From Ohessyouella blattaphilus (GTDB lineage Bacteria; Bacillota; Clostridia; Lachnospirales; Lachnospiraceae), in NCBI RefSeq assembly GCF_024721265.1, contig NZ_JAMXOC010000010.1, forward strand, positions 1-64,000: DNA of 64,000 bases, given 5' to 3'. The notes beneath the pieces were generated by a model. It did no database searches, was not told the origin of the DNA, and saw only the letters and a program-made list of their open reading frames with translations. How positions within the stretch are numbered: position 1 is the first letter of the stretch; the number at the start of each line of letters is the position of its first letter. The translations under genes and the position numbers were made by a program. This document shows positions 41,856 to 49,423 of the stretch, one piece after another.

Positions 41856-41872
41856 TAAAGGGTAGGTGAGTC

Positions 41873-44032
41873 ATGGAAAAAGGGAAGAACAATCGTAAGT
41901 ATATTAACGCGGGACTGATAGTTGGCGGTGTCGTAATCTTCTTTTCCTTTCTCTATATCGGGTTTAATATTTGGAATGACTATAAAGGGCAAATGATTCA
42001 GCAGCAAAAAGAACAAATGCTCTTGACTGCTAAGTCAATCGGTGAAGGGATGGAGGCGAATTTACCTTCTTATATCTATGATTTGGATTATTTGTGCGAG
42101 ACGCAAAATGAGGATTTTTCCTCAGAAGCAGCGTGGGAAAACGTGGCCGTATACGTTAAGGTTCATGAGCTATTTGTTTATGATATCGTCTTGGAGGACA
42201 ATAACCTGGCATTCGTGCGTAGCACGTTAGGCCAAGGCATTAAAGAGGTGCTTTCAGATTCACGGATAGACGAAAAGACAAATTTGCAACTAGTAGCTCT
42301 AGATAATGAAGAGAAGTATCTGGCGATTAAGCGTAAGCTAGCGGCTGGCGGCTATATCTCCATTCTTCTCGATGGCAAGAAATATTATCAGTCTATCATG
42401 GCGAATGTACCTATGGGGACAAATGGTTATGCGGTTATAAAGGATAGTGAGGGTGTCATTTTAATGTACCCGACGGATGATCAATTAGGGCTGAATGTTA
42501 TTGAGGGGCGAATGGAGCTTTATCCCTCAGCTGATTATTCCAGTCTGGAAAAAATGATTGAAAAGCAGCGAGAAGGAAAGCAAGGGATTAGTGAATACTA
42601 CTCCTATTGGTGGCAAAAGATGGATGGGCCAGAAGGCGCCGATGGCGCGCGGGTTAAGAAGATAAGCGCTTATGTACCGGCAGTGATTGGAGATACCTTC
42701 TTAATTGTGAGTACGGTCATTGATTATGACGACTTTTATGTGCCGATCGCTGAGGGGTATATGAAGCTAGTCATCCTCTTTGCGACAGCCACGGTTTTAT
42801 TGATCTTAGTTCTTGTCTACATTGGCCGTCTGCTGATTCAGAGACAGAGAGATACGGAAAAAATTGAGTATTTAACGGGGCTAACCGATGTGCTAGAGAA
42901 AATGCGTAAAAGTGAAGAAAATATCGCTCATAGCCAGCGTTTGCAGATTATGGGGACGATGACAGGCGGTATTGCTCATGAGTTTAATAATCTGCTAACA
43001 CCAATCCTTGGTTATGCGGATTTGCTCTTGCTGGAGATGGAAGGCCGAGTAGATGAACAAGAGCAAGTGAAAGAAATTCAAGATGCCGCTTTAAAAGCGA
43101 AGGAGATTATTCATCAATTGTCTTCAATGAGCCGGAAGAATATGGAGACGGTTTTCCGTAAATTATCCGTTCAAGAAGTGATGGAGCGCTCCCTTAAGAT
43201 GGTGCAGTCTATCTGCTCAGATAACATTCAATTAGTGGCTGAGAAGGTTGCAGAAAACGCATATATCCTAGGGAATCGTACGCAGATAAGTCAAGTCTTG
43301 CTTAATATCGTGTTGAATGGAATTCAAGCAATTGGTCAGAATCCAGGAACCATTTGGATTCGTAGCTCCCTTGCCAAAAGGACAGACTTTGAGAGTGAGG
43401 TATGGACGGAATATTTAAAAATCGAAATACAAGATACCGGTAGCGGTATGAGCGAGGAGGTTATTAAGCAGATTTTTACCCCTTTTTTCACCACGAAGCA
43501 AGCGGGCGAAGGGACGGGTCTAGGTCTCGCCCTAGCAGATCAGATTATCAGGTCTCATAAAGGCAGGATTTTGGTATCTAGTGAAGAGGGTGTTGGTAGT
43601 ACGTTTACCATCTTTTTGCCCTTGGTATCGGCAGCGTATATTCAGGAGGCGCAAGATGCTAGAAGTGGTAATGAAGAAAGCATCGTTATCGTCGATGATA
43701 ATCCGAAAGTTTTGTCCATGCTAGAAAAAAATCTAACCAAGATTGGAATTACGGTTTTTACTACTCGCACTTACACCGAAGCCGAGAAGCTACTAAATGA
43801 AAAGACGGGTATTATTATCCTAGACCAGAGCATTGGTGGAGAAAATGGAATTACTTTCGCGATGTCGCTTAAAGGAAAATATCCAGAATTGATCAAACTA
43901 ATAGCCGTAGATGTGGTAGACCGAGAGGTTCTAGAGGCGAAGAATCAGGGGCTTATTGACGATTATTTAGAGAAACCGTTATCAGATGTGGCGATTTTAG
44001 AAAAAGCTAGAAGCATTCTTAATAAGTATTAA
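41873..44032 (+). CDS. Membrane-bound hybrid sensor histidine kinase with Cache-like sensor and C-terminal receiver
   Basis: The 719-residue kinase has helix 1 at residues 12-33, an extracellular ~265-residue sensor region resembling double Cache domains (GTNGYAVIKDSEGVILMYP), helix 2 at 298-322, then a HisKA domain with phosphoacceptor His369 (GGIAHEFNNLLTPI, the NtrB-like form) and an ATPase domain (N-box LLNIVLNGIQA, DTGSGMS, GTGLGLAL). The last ~115 residues form a receiver with Asp651, but the conserved Thr/Ser after beta-strand 4 is absent (LIAVDVVD). It is divergent from the response regulator and lies between the lyase genes and the citrate transporter. Cache domains bind small carboxylates, so citrate is a fair guess for the signal. 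Confidence 0.9.
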   Translation: MEKGKNNRKYINAGLIVGGVVIFFSFLYIGFNIWNDYKGQMIQQQKEQMLLTAKSIGEGMEANLPSYIYDLDYLCETQNEDFSSEAAWENVAVYVKVHELFVYDIVLEDNNLAFVRSTLGQGIKEVLSDSRIDEKTNLQLVALDNEEKYLAIKRKLAAGGYISILLDGKKYYQSIMANVPMGTNGYAVIKDSEGVILMYPTDDQLGLNVIEGRMELYPSADYSSLEKMIEKQREGKQGISEYYSYWWQKMDGPEGADGARVKKISAYVPAVIGDTFLIVSTVIDYDDFYVPIAEGYMKLVILFATATVLLILVLVYIGRLLIQRQRDTEKIEYLTGLTDVLEKMRKSEENIAHSQRLQIMGTMTGGIAHEFNNLLTPILGYADLLLLEMEGRVDEQEQVKEIQDAALKAKEIIHQLSSMSRKNMETVFRKLSVQEVMERSLKMVQSICSDNIQLVAEKVAENAYILGNRTQISQVLLNIVLNGIQAIGQNPGTIWIRSSLAKRTDFESEVWTEYLKIEIQDTGSGMSEEVIKQIFTPFFTTKQAGEGTGLGLALADQIIRSHKGRILVSSEEGVGSTFTIFLPLVSAAYIQEAQDARSGNEESIVIVDDNPKVLSMLEKNLTKIGITVFTTRTYTEAEKLLNEKTGIIILDQSIGGENGITFAMSLKGKYPELIKLIAVDVVDREVLEAKNQGLIDDYLEKPLSDVAILEKARSILNKY

Positions 44033-44104
44033 GAGTAGCTGATTAGTTCTGTAAGGTTAACGCTTTATACTTCACTTATCAAATAAATTTGAGGAGGAAA
44101 GTAT

Positions 44105-45442
44105 ATGAGTGAAGTAATGTTGGCGGCCTTAGGGTTTGCCTCAATCCTAATGGTGATTGTCCTATTGCTTAGGAACGTGACGATTCCCTCTATTGCCTTT
44201 ATTGGTGTGGGGTTGGTCACTTCGGTGGTCCTAATTGCGACAGGTACATTTAGCGTTGGAGAAATGGGAGAATTTGTGAAAGAAGGAGTAGCTGGTGTCC
44301 ACGGAACGGCGGCTCTGTTCATCTTCTCGGTATTGTTTTTCGGGATTATGAACGATGTAGGGATGTTTGACAGGATTATCAATGCTTTGGTTAAAAAAGT
44401 AGGTAATAATGTAATCGGTGTTACGCTAATGACGTGTCTTATCGCAATGATTGGACATCTTGATGGCGGCGGTGCTTCTACCTTTTTGATTACGATTCCG
44501 GCTATGCTACCAATATACAAAAAGTTAAAGATGCGTCCGACAACCTTGTTGCTAATCTGCGTGACGGCTATGGGAGTTATGAATCTCTTACCTTGGGGAG
44601 GACCGACAATGCGGGCCGCCACCGTTTTGGGAATAGAAGCAAATGCTTTGTGGCTACAGCTTATCCCTATGCAAATAGCGGGAATAGTCATTGCCGTTGG
44701 TACAGCACTATTCTGGGGCTATGTGGAAAAAAAGCGTGGTGCCGGTATTAATAGCACCTTGGAAGTCGAAGACTATTCCGAATTAGAGGAGACAGAAGAG
44801 GTAGATAAAGAAGAATTAGCCAGACCAAAGCTTTTTGTTTTCAATGTAATCTTAACCCTTAGTGTAATCTTAGCCCTTGTGCTTTTGTCAGATTTACCAG
44901 CGTACTTTACCTTCATGATTGGATGTGCCCTAGCGCTTCTAGTGAATTACTCGGGTTCAAAAGCCCAGAATAAAAGAATAAAAGCTCATGCAAGTTCGGC
45001 TCTCATGATGGCTTCTACGATCTTAGCTGCAGGTGTATTCTTAGGGGTTTTGGAAAGTTCGGGAATTATGAACAACATGGCAACGGCTATCGCTAGCTTG
45101 ATTCCAGCCTCAATGGGGCGTTTCTTACCAATTATTATTGGTGTGTTATCGGTACCTCTATCGATGATGTTCTGTACAGACGCTTATTTCTTCGGCTTGT
45201 TACCAGTACTGATTACGGTAGGAAATGCGTTTGGTGTCAATCCAGCACACACGGCGATTGCTATGGTAGTTTGTCGCAACTGTGCTACGTTTATTAGTCC
45301 TGTGGTACCGGCAACATACTTAGGTATTGGCCTGGCAGGAGTAGATATTAAAGCGCATATTAAAAGATGCTTTGGCTGGATGTGGAATGTTAGTGTTGCT
45401 TGCCTAGTAGTAGGTATCTTTACCGGTGTGATTCAGTTCTAG
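44105..45442 (+). CDS. CitMHS-family citrate transporter
   Basis: This 445-residue membrane protein has about 11-12 helices and fits the CitMHS family, whose members take up metal-citrate complexes (Mg, Ca or other divalent ions) with protons. Useful segments are MIGHLDGGGASTFLITIPAMLP (near residue 118), NLLPWGGPTMRAA, and CTDAYFFGLLPV and NCATFISPVVPATYL near the C-terminus. A charged cytoplasmic loop (about residues 210-240) separates two halves. GAGGAGG precedes the ATG. It is 72 bp after the kinase gene and likely supplies the citrate for the lyase. Confidence 0.92.
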   Translation: MSEVMLAALGFASILMVIVLLLRNVTIPSIAFIGVGLVTSVVLIATGTFSVGEMGEFVKEGVAGVHGTAALFIFSVLFFGIMNDVGMFDRIINALVKKVGNNVIGVTLMTCLIAMIGHLDGGGASTFLITIPAMLPIYKKLKMRPTTLLLICVTAMGVMNLLPWGGPTMRAATVLGIEANALWLQLIPMQIAGIVIAVGTALFWGYVEKKRGAGINSTLEVEDYSELEETEEVDKEELARPKLFVFNVILTLSVILALVLLSDLPAYFTFMIGCALALLVNYSGSKAQNKRIKAHASSALMMASTILAAGVFLGVLESSGIMNNMATAIASLIPASMGRFLPIIIGVLSVPLSMMFCTDAYFFGLLPVLITVGNAFGVNPAHTAIAMVVCRNCATFISPVVPATYLGIGLAGVDIKAHIKRCFGWMWNVSVACLVVGIFTGVIQF

Positions 45443-45458
45443 TTCTATATAAGACAAT

Positions 45459-45506
45459 AAAAAGTTCCTTGGTTTCGCAGTGAATTGCAAAACCAAGGAA
45501 CTTTTT
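45459..45506. terminator. Strong bidirectional terminator
   Basis: The 17-base arms at 45459-45475 and 45490-45506 (AAAAAGTTCCTTGGTTT and its exact inverse) are perfectly complementary around a 14-base loop, with T residues on each strand. It separates the citrate transporter from the convergent carbonic anhydrase gene. Confidence 0.95.
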
Positions 45507-45541
45507 CTAATTGATAAGGAACTTTAAATCTTCGAAGGGGG

Positions 45542-46084
45542 TTAAAGTACGTGGGAAAGAGCACCTGTTTCCGTCTCCATCACATACCCGTGGATGCTTA
45601 CATCTTTTGGCATGAGCGGGTGATTCCTGAGGAGCCTTACACTTTTTTTAACTTCCTCTTCGATCGTGTTAAACCCAGTGAACCAATCGGCAAAAGCGGA
45701 GCATTTACTGGAAAAATCGTCAAGAACCTTTTGCGAGATACCTCGATCGATTAGCTCCTTTTGGATATTAGCTGGTGCAAGCTTGCTAACACCACAATCG
45801 GTGTGGCCGATAACGGCTAAGTATTTAATATCAAACTGCAGAATGGCGACCAACAGACTACGAATCGTCGTATCGTATTCATTCAAGACAAGACCACCGG
45901 CGTTACGGATAATTTTGGCATCCCCATCTTTAAGGCCTAGGGCGGCGGATAAGAGATTGGTCAAGCGGGTATCCATACAAGTTAGAATGGCGGTCTTTTT
46001 AGCCGGTTTCTTGGATGCTAACCGGGGGGCGTAAAGCTCGTTTTCGACAAAAAAACGGTTGTACATAATCATATTTTCTTGCAA
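45542..46084 (-). CDS. Beta-class carbonic anhydrase
   Basis: The 180-residue zinc enzyme interconverts CO2 and bicarbonate. Zinc ligands are the Cys of CMDTRL (about residue 36), His and Cys of GHTDCG (about 92-95), and the Asp-Arg pair in MDTRL is conserved. The NAGG segment (IIRNAGGLV) is also present. The start is TTG 46084, eight bases after AGGAGG; the nearest in-frame ATG (46072) is too far, and the ATG at 46090 is out of frame. Bicarbonate supply may serve carboxylation steps, including carbamoyl phosphate for arginine, though no such link is visible here. Confidence 0.92.
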   Translation of the reverse strand: MQENMIMYNRFFVENELYAPRLASKKPAKKTAILTCMDTRLTNLLSAALGLKDGDAKIIRNAGGLVLNEYDTTIRSLLVAILQFDIKYLAVIGHTDCGVSKLAPANIQKELIDRGISQKVLDDFSSKCSAFADWFTGFNTIEEEVKKSVRLLRNHPLMPKDVSIHGYVMETETGALSHVL

Positions 46085-46151
46085 TTCATTTACCTCCTTT
46101 AACGTTAAACTATTCTAACAAAAGGAGATTAATGGAATACGAGGGATTAGC

Positions 46152-47453
46152 TTAATATTCATTAAGGATGTCTTTGGTCTTCCGCGCAAGATATAGAGGC
46201 AGATTGGTAATAGCCCCATCTTTTCGATACCCTCTTTTTGAGAAACGTAAAGCGTTCCCAGGATGGTGTTCCCCAATGTATCTTTTAAATGAAGGTGCGG
46301 ATTTGTTTTCTCCACCTTTCACTTCGATGGGAATTATTTCTGTGCCATATTGGAGGATGAAATCAATCTCGCTGTTTTTATCGGAAAAATAACGTGGTGC
46401 AACTTCAAATTGTCCATGAAGCTGTTGAAGAAGATAGTTTTCTGTTAGCGGTCCTTTGAATTGATAATCGCTTTTTAAGAGAATAGCGCCATTATCAATA
46501 CCGGCCATATGTTTGAGAAGGCCAGTATCAAAGAGAAATAGTTTGAACTGATCAAGTTTGTCAAAAGCGGCAAGAGGATGCTCTGTTTTAGAGACATTAT
46601 AAACACGATACAACATTCCGGCGGAAACTAGCCATTCAATCGCTTCCTCAAAATCACGTGCTCTTCCGCCGGTGCGCACAGACCCATACATAAACTTCTC
46701 GTTGGGCTTAGCAAGCTGGGCAACGATACTACGGAAAACCATTAGGATTCGTCCACTGTTGACGTTTCCGTTGTGTTTGGAAAAATCGTTTTCGTAGACC
46801 TCGATTAGTTCCTTTTGTATTTGAGATATCATGACAGGATCTTTATGAGTAATCCATGAATTAACACATTCTGGCATTCCACCAATAATGAGGTAGTTAT
46901 TATAAGCTTCTAATAATCGTTGGTGAAAAATATCCTCAATTTGTTGATTCTTTTGAATACTATCATAGTAAGAATAAAGAGACGGATTAGTAGCAGCGAG
47001 AAATTCATCAAAAGTAAGAGGGGAAATATCGAGGAGATTAACCATACCAACAGGATAAGACTTTGGTTTTGCAAGCAGGGTTCCTAGCAGGCTTCCGGCG
47101 GCAATTATATGATAGTCGTTTGCCTTTTCTTTAAAATATTTCAGAGCGTTGAGGGCCTCAGAACACTCTTGTATTTCATCGAAGATAATGAGTGTCTCGT
47201 TAGGAGTGATTTTTTCGCCGATTATCAAAGACAGCAACTCGATAATCCGCTGAGGATTTTTGTTAACTTCGAAAATGGATTTTAGTTCATCATCTTCATC
47301 GAAGTTGAAATAGACATAGTTGGCGTAATGATTTTCCCCAAACTCTTTCATTAGCCAAGTTTTTCCCACTTGTCGTGCACCTTTTAAGACTAAGGGTTTA
47401 CGCTCAGAATTAGCTTTCCAGTTTATCAAATTTTGCATTGCATTTCGTTTCAT
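46152..47453 (-). CDS. AAA ATPase with DUF4143 domain (AAA_14 family)
   Basis: The 433-residue protein has an N-terminal P-loop ATPase: Walker A GARQVGKTW (about residues 24-32), Walker B IIFDEIQEC (near 90) and a sensor segment AAGSLLG. The C-terminal DUF4143 domain (about 230-400) resembles restriction-endonuclease-like folds, with EIDFILQY and PIEVKGGENKS carrying the D/E-x-K type residues. The role is unknown; the group is very common in anaerobes and varies between strains. The start has GGGGATG-type ribosome site, and three operator-like repeats precede it. It is not obviously linked to its neighbours and could be laterally acquired. Confidence 0.9.
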   Translation of the reverse strand: MKRNAMQNLINWKANSERKPLVLKGARQVGKTWLMKEFGENHYANYVYFNFDEDDELKSIFEVNKNPQRIIELLSLIIGEKITPNETLIIFDEIQECSEALNALKYFKEKANDYHIIAAGSLLGTLLAKPKSYPVGMVNLLDISPLTFDEFLAATNPSLYSYYDSIQKNQQIEDIFHQRLLEAYNNYLIIGGMPECVNSWITHKDPVMISQIQKELIEVYENDFSKHNGNVNSGRILMVFRSIVAQLAKPNEKFMYGSVRTGGRARDFEEAIEWLVSAGMLYRVYNVSKTEHPLAAFDKLDQFKLFLFDTGLLKHMAGIDNGAILLKSDYQFKGPLTENYLLQQLHGQFEVAPRYFSDKNSEIDFILQYGTEIIPIEVKGGENKSAPSFKRYIGEHHPGNALRFSKRGYRKDGAITNLPLYLARKTKDILNEY

Positions 47454-47486
47454 GGTATCATCCCCTTTCTGTTAAAATTATTGTAA

Positions 47487-47567
47487 CACGTTTTTCTAAG
47501 AAAAATAAGTAAAAAAAACACATTTTTCTGAGTTTTTAGCAAGAGAAAAGCACGTTTTTCTAAAAAA
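47487..47567 (-). repeat. Three direct repeats with 32-bp period upstream of the DUF4143 ATPase
   Basis: CACGTTTTTCTAAG-A at 47487, CACATTTTTCTGAG at 47519 and CACGTTTTTCTAAA at 47551 are near-identical copies whose starts are exactly 32 bp apart, about three helical turns. The first copy directly adjoins a TACAAT -10 box on the - strand (47485-47480), and the third overlaps the argG terminator. The arrangement suggests binding sites on one face of the helix for a regulator of the ATPase gene. Confidence 0.75.
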
Positions 47568-47594
47568 TCCCCTTGGGCATGCACCCAAGGGGAT
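47561..47594 (-). terminator. Rho-independent terminator of argG
   Basis: On the - strand, ATCCCCTTGGG (47594-47584) pairs perfectly with CCCAAGGGGAT (47577-47567) around a six-base loop, then six T. It begins 15 bases after the argG stop. Confidence 0.93.
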
Positions 47595-47608
47595 AATTGT
47601 ACGCTGTT

Positions 47609-48832
47609 TTATTTCTTGCTGTCGAGCTCTTGCTTTTTAAGTGCACGAACTTTAAGTGAAAGTCCGAAAAGATTGATAAAGCCTTCCGCGTCGTGGTGGT
47701 CATATAGCTCACCAGTTGTGAAGCTAGCTAGGGATTCGCTATAGAGAGAGTAGTCAGAGGTGGTGCCAGCTTTGATGATATTTCCTTTATACACCTTTAG
47801 TTTAACCTCTCCGGTTACGTATTTCTGGGTCACATCTACAAAAGCCTGAATCGCTTCACGTAGTGGCGTGAACCATTTTCCTTCATAGACAACTTGGGCG
47901 AATTTATTACCCAAGTCTTTCTTTACCGCATAGGTATCACGGTCAAGTACCAGTTCTTCTAGTTGATCATGAGCTTCCATTAAGATGGTACCGCCAGGAG
48001 TCTCATAGACGCCCCGTGATTTCATACCAACTACGCGATTTTCTACGATATCGATAATGCCCACCCCGTGTTTTCCGCCGATAGCATTCAAATCAGTGAT
48101 GATTTCCGATACCTTTTTCTTAACGCCGTTTATGGCTGTAGGAACACCGGCCTCAAAGCTTAAGGTGATGTATTCGCCTTCGTCTGGGGCTTTTTCAGGT
48201 GAGACGCCGAGCACAAGTAGGTCATCGTAGTTTGGCTCTACAGCAGGGTCTTCTAATTCCAAGCCTTCATGGCTGATGTGCCATAAGTTACGGTCACGGC
48301 TATAGCTGTGACTAGCATCAAAAGGAAGGTCGATGCCGTGTTCCTTGCAGTAGGCAATCTCGTCTTCTCTAGATTCCATTGTCCAAACGTCGGTCATTCG
48401 CCAAGGAGCGATGATTTTAAGATCAGGTGCCAGGGCTTTGATTCCCAGTTCAAAGCGAATCTGGTCATTTCCCTTACCGGTAGCACCGTGACAGATAGCG
48501 GTAGCGCCTTCTTTTCTAGCGACTTCGACAAGCTTAGCAGCAATCGTCGGTCTAGCCATCGCCGTTCCTAATAGGTATTTGTTTTCGTAGACAGAACCGG
48601 CTTTCACGCAAGGCATTACGTAGTTATCACAGAAATCGTCAATTACGTTTTCAATATATAATTTAGAAGCTCCGGAAAGCTTTGCTCTTTCTTCTAGACC
48701 GTCTAATTCTTCGCCTTGTCCGCAGTCGATGCAACAGCAGATTACTTCATAATCAAAATTTTCTTTAAGCCAAGGAATGATGGCAGTAGTGTCAAGTCCC
48801 CCTGAATAGGCAAGTACAACTTTTTCTTTCAT
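47609..48832 (-). CDS. argG: Argininosuccinate synthase
   Basis: The 407-residue enzyme joins citrulline and aspartate with ATP in arginine synthesis. The ATP-binding loop is AYSGGLDTTAI (residues 8-18) and the family segments GATGKGNDQIRFE, SYSRDRNLWHIS and ETPGGTIL follow. Length is standard. I start at ATG 48832, eight bases after GAGGAGG, since the longer ORF to 48952 adds 40 residues that do not belong. It is the only arg gene on the - strand; argC, argJ, argB and argD lie 3-8 kb away, and argF and argH are outside the window. Confidence 0.97.
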   Translation of the reverse strand: MKEKVVLAYSGGLDTTAIIPWLKENFDYEVICCCIDCGQGEELDGLEERAKLSGASKLYIENVIDDFCDNYVMPCVKAGSVYENKYLLGTAMARPTIAAKLVEVARKEGATAICHGATGKGNDQIRFELGIKALAPDLKIIAPWRMTDVWTMESREDEIAYCKEHGIDLPFDASHSYSRDRNLWHISHEGLELEDPAVEPNYDDLLVLGVSPEKAPDEGEYITLSFEAGVPTAINGVKKKVSEIITDLNAIGGKHGVGIIDIVENRVVGMKSRGVYETPGGTILMEAHDQLEELVLDRDTYAVKKDLGNKFAQVVYEGKWFTPLREAIQAFVDVTQKYVTGEVKLKVYKGNIIKAGTTSDYSLYSESLASFTTGELYDHHDAEGFINLFGLSLKVRALKKQELDSKK

Positions 48833-48867
48833 TTTAAAATCCTCCTCTGAATTTAGAACTGTAAATA

Positions 48868-48896
48868 AATATACAACATATTTAATAAATATGCAA
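48868..48896 (-). promoter_or_regulatory. Putative argG promoter with ArgR-box-like sequence
   Basis: On the - strand TTGCAT (48896-48891) and TATATT (48873-48868) are 17 bases apart, 36 bases before the argG start. The same -35 (TTGCATA) and spacing occur before argC, and the AT-rich spacer has the look of ARG boxes. ArgR control is inferred. Confidence 0.6.
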
Positions 48897-48935
48897 TAGT
48901 ATTTTCTTAAATCGTCCTTAAGTTTAACACTGTAC

Positions 48936-48963
48936 TTGACAAAAGTACACACTTATGTATAAT
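48936..48963 (+). promoter_or_regulatory. Consensus promoter of the small transcription unit
   Basis: TTGACA (48936-48941) and TATAAT (48958-48963) are perfect boxes 16 bases apart. The -10 region ATGTATAATTA (48955-48965) is identical over 11 bases to the argC promoter (51601-51611), which hints at shared arginine control. Confidence 0.8.
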
Positions 48964-49004
48964 TAAGAAAAACTAATGGACCACATGTAAAGAGGAGCAG
49001 ACGG

Positions 49005-49163
49005 ATGAAAAAGTACATTTCTGCGATAAATGAATTAAAAGAAGAAACCTCTGCACTCACTGCAAGCAGTGTTATTTTTGTGCCGTGTATCCCCAGTCCC
49101 GCTGGGGTTATTTTGCGTAGAAAAATTTCACATGGTAAGAAGCAGGATAAGGTATACATGTAG
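49005..49163 (+). CDS. Unrecognised 52-codon ORF between argG and proB (possible leader peptide or small RNA)
   Basis: The frame ATG 49005 to TAG 49161-49163 has AGAGGAG seven bases upstream and lies between a consensus promoter and a perfect terminator, so translation is plausible. The 52-residue peptide (MKKYISAINELKEETSALT at the start) matches nothing I know. It holds three prolines within six residues (P-C-I-P-S-P) and a later L-R-R-K. Two short hairpins lie inside it: CACTG/CAGTG (49058-49071) and CCCCAG/CTGGGG (49091-49107), each followed by TTATTTT. It could encode a leader peptide, a small protein, or be a dual-function RNA. Standard gene callers with a length limit would miss it. 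Confidence 0.5.
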   Translation: MKKYISAINELKEETSALTASSVIFVPCIPSPAGVILRRKISHGKKQDKVYM

Positions 49164-49196
49164 AGCTGTTTAAATTTGTTATTAGGAAAATTTTAG

Positions 49197-49232
49197 GACA
49201 GGGCTAAAGTGTGAACTTTAGCCCTGTCTTTC
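49197..49232 (+). terminator. Terminator ending the small unit upstream of proB
   Basis: GACAGGGCTAAAG (49197-49209) pairs perfectly over 13 bases with CTTTAGCCCTGTC (49216-49228) around a six-base loop, followed by TTTCTT. It either ends an independent ~260-base RNA or acts as an attenuator ahead of proB. Confidence 0.92.
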
Positions 49233-49363
49233 TTATGTAACAAGAAAGTTCTTTGAACTTTCCTGTTACATAAAAAGCGCTCCGCGAGGATGCGCACTTC
49301 GGCGTAATGTATTTTGTGCGTATGCACACGCCGAAGGCGCCAGAATTTGCCAAGCGCAAATTC
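49233..49363. repeat. Cluster of three palindromic hairpins upstream of proB, possible dispersed repeat element
   Basis: Hairpin 1: 49233-49251 pairs with 49255-49273 (10 bp, one mismatch, 8 bp, loop TTT). Hairpin 2: GCGCaCTTCGGCGT (49292-49305) pairs with ACGCCGAAGGCGC (49328-49340) and encloses a small GTGC/GCAC stem (49316-49327). Hairpin 3: GAATTTGC (49343-49350) pairs with GCAAATTC (49356-49363). The element is non-coding in appearance, richer in GC than its surroundings, and has the feel of an intergenic repeat found in several copies per genome, which cannot be tested here. A weak proB promoter (TATACT at 49394-49399) follows. Confidence 0.65.
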
Positions 49364-49423
49364 TATTTTATGTTCACAAACTACAAATGCGATTATACTT
49401 TAGGTTTAAAGGAGAAGAGAGCT

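Noticed and set aside
44065-44691. A 208-codon - strand open frame inside the citrate transporter gene
   Set aside because: It is antisense to a clear CitMHS transporter and its Ile/Thr/Pro-rich product is typical of the reverse complement of membrane-protein codons.
47487-47567. CRISPR array
   Set aside because: The three copies repeat at 32 bp but the shared part is only about 14 bases, the spacers are AT-rich intergenic sequence, and there are no cas genes.
49005-49232. T-box riboswitch controlling proBA
   Set aside because: Proline genes in Bacillota are often T-box controlled, but I see no GGTGG...CCGCG T-box core in this leader.
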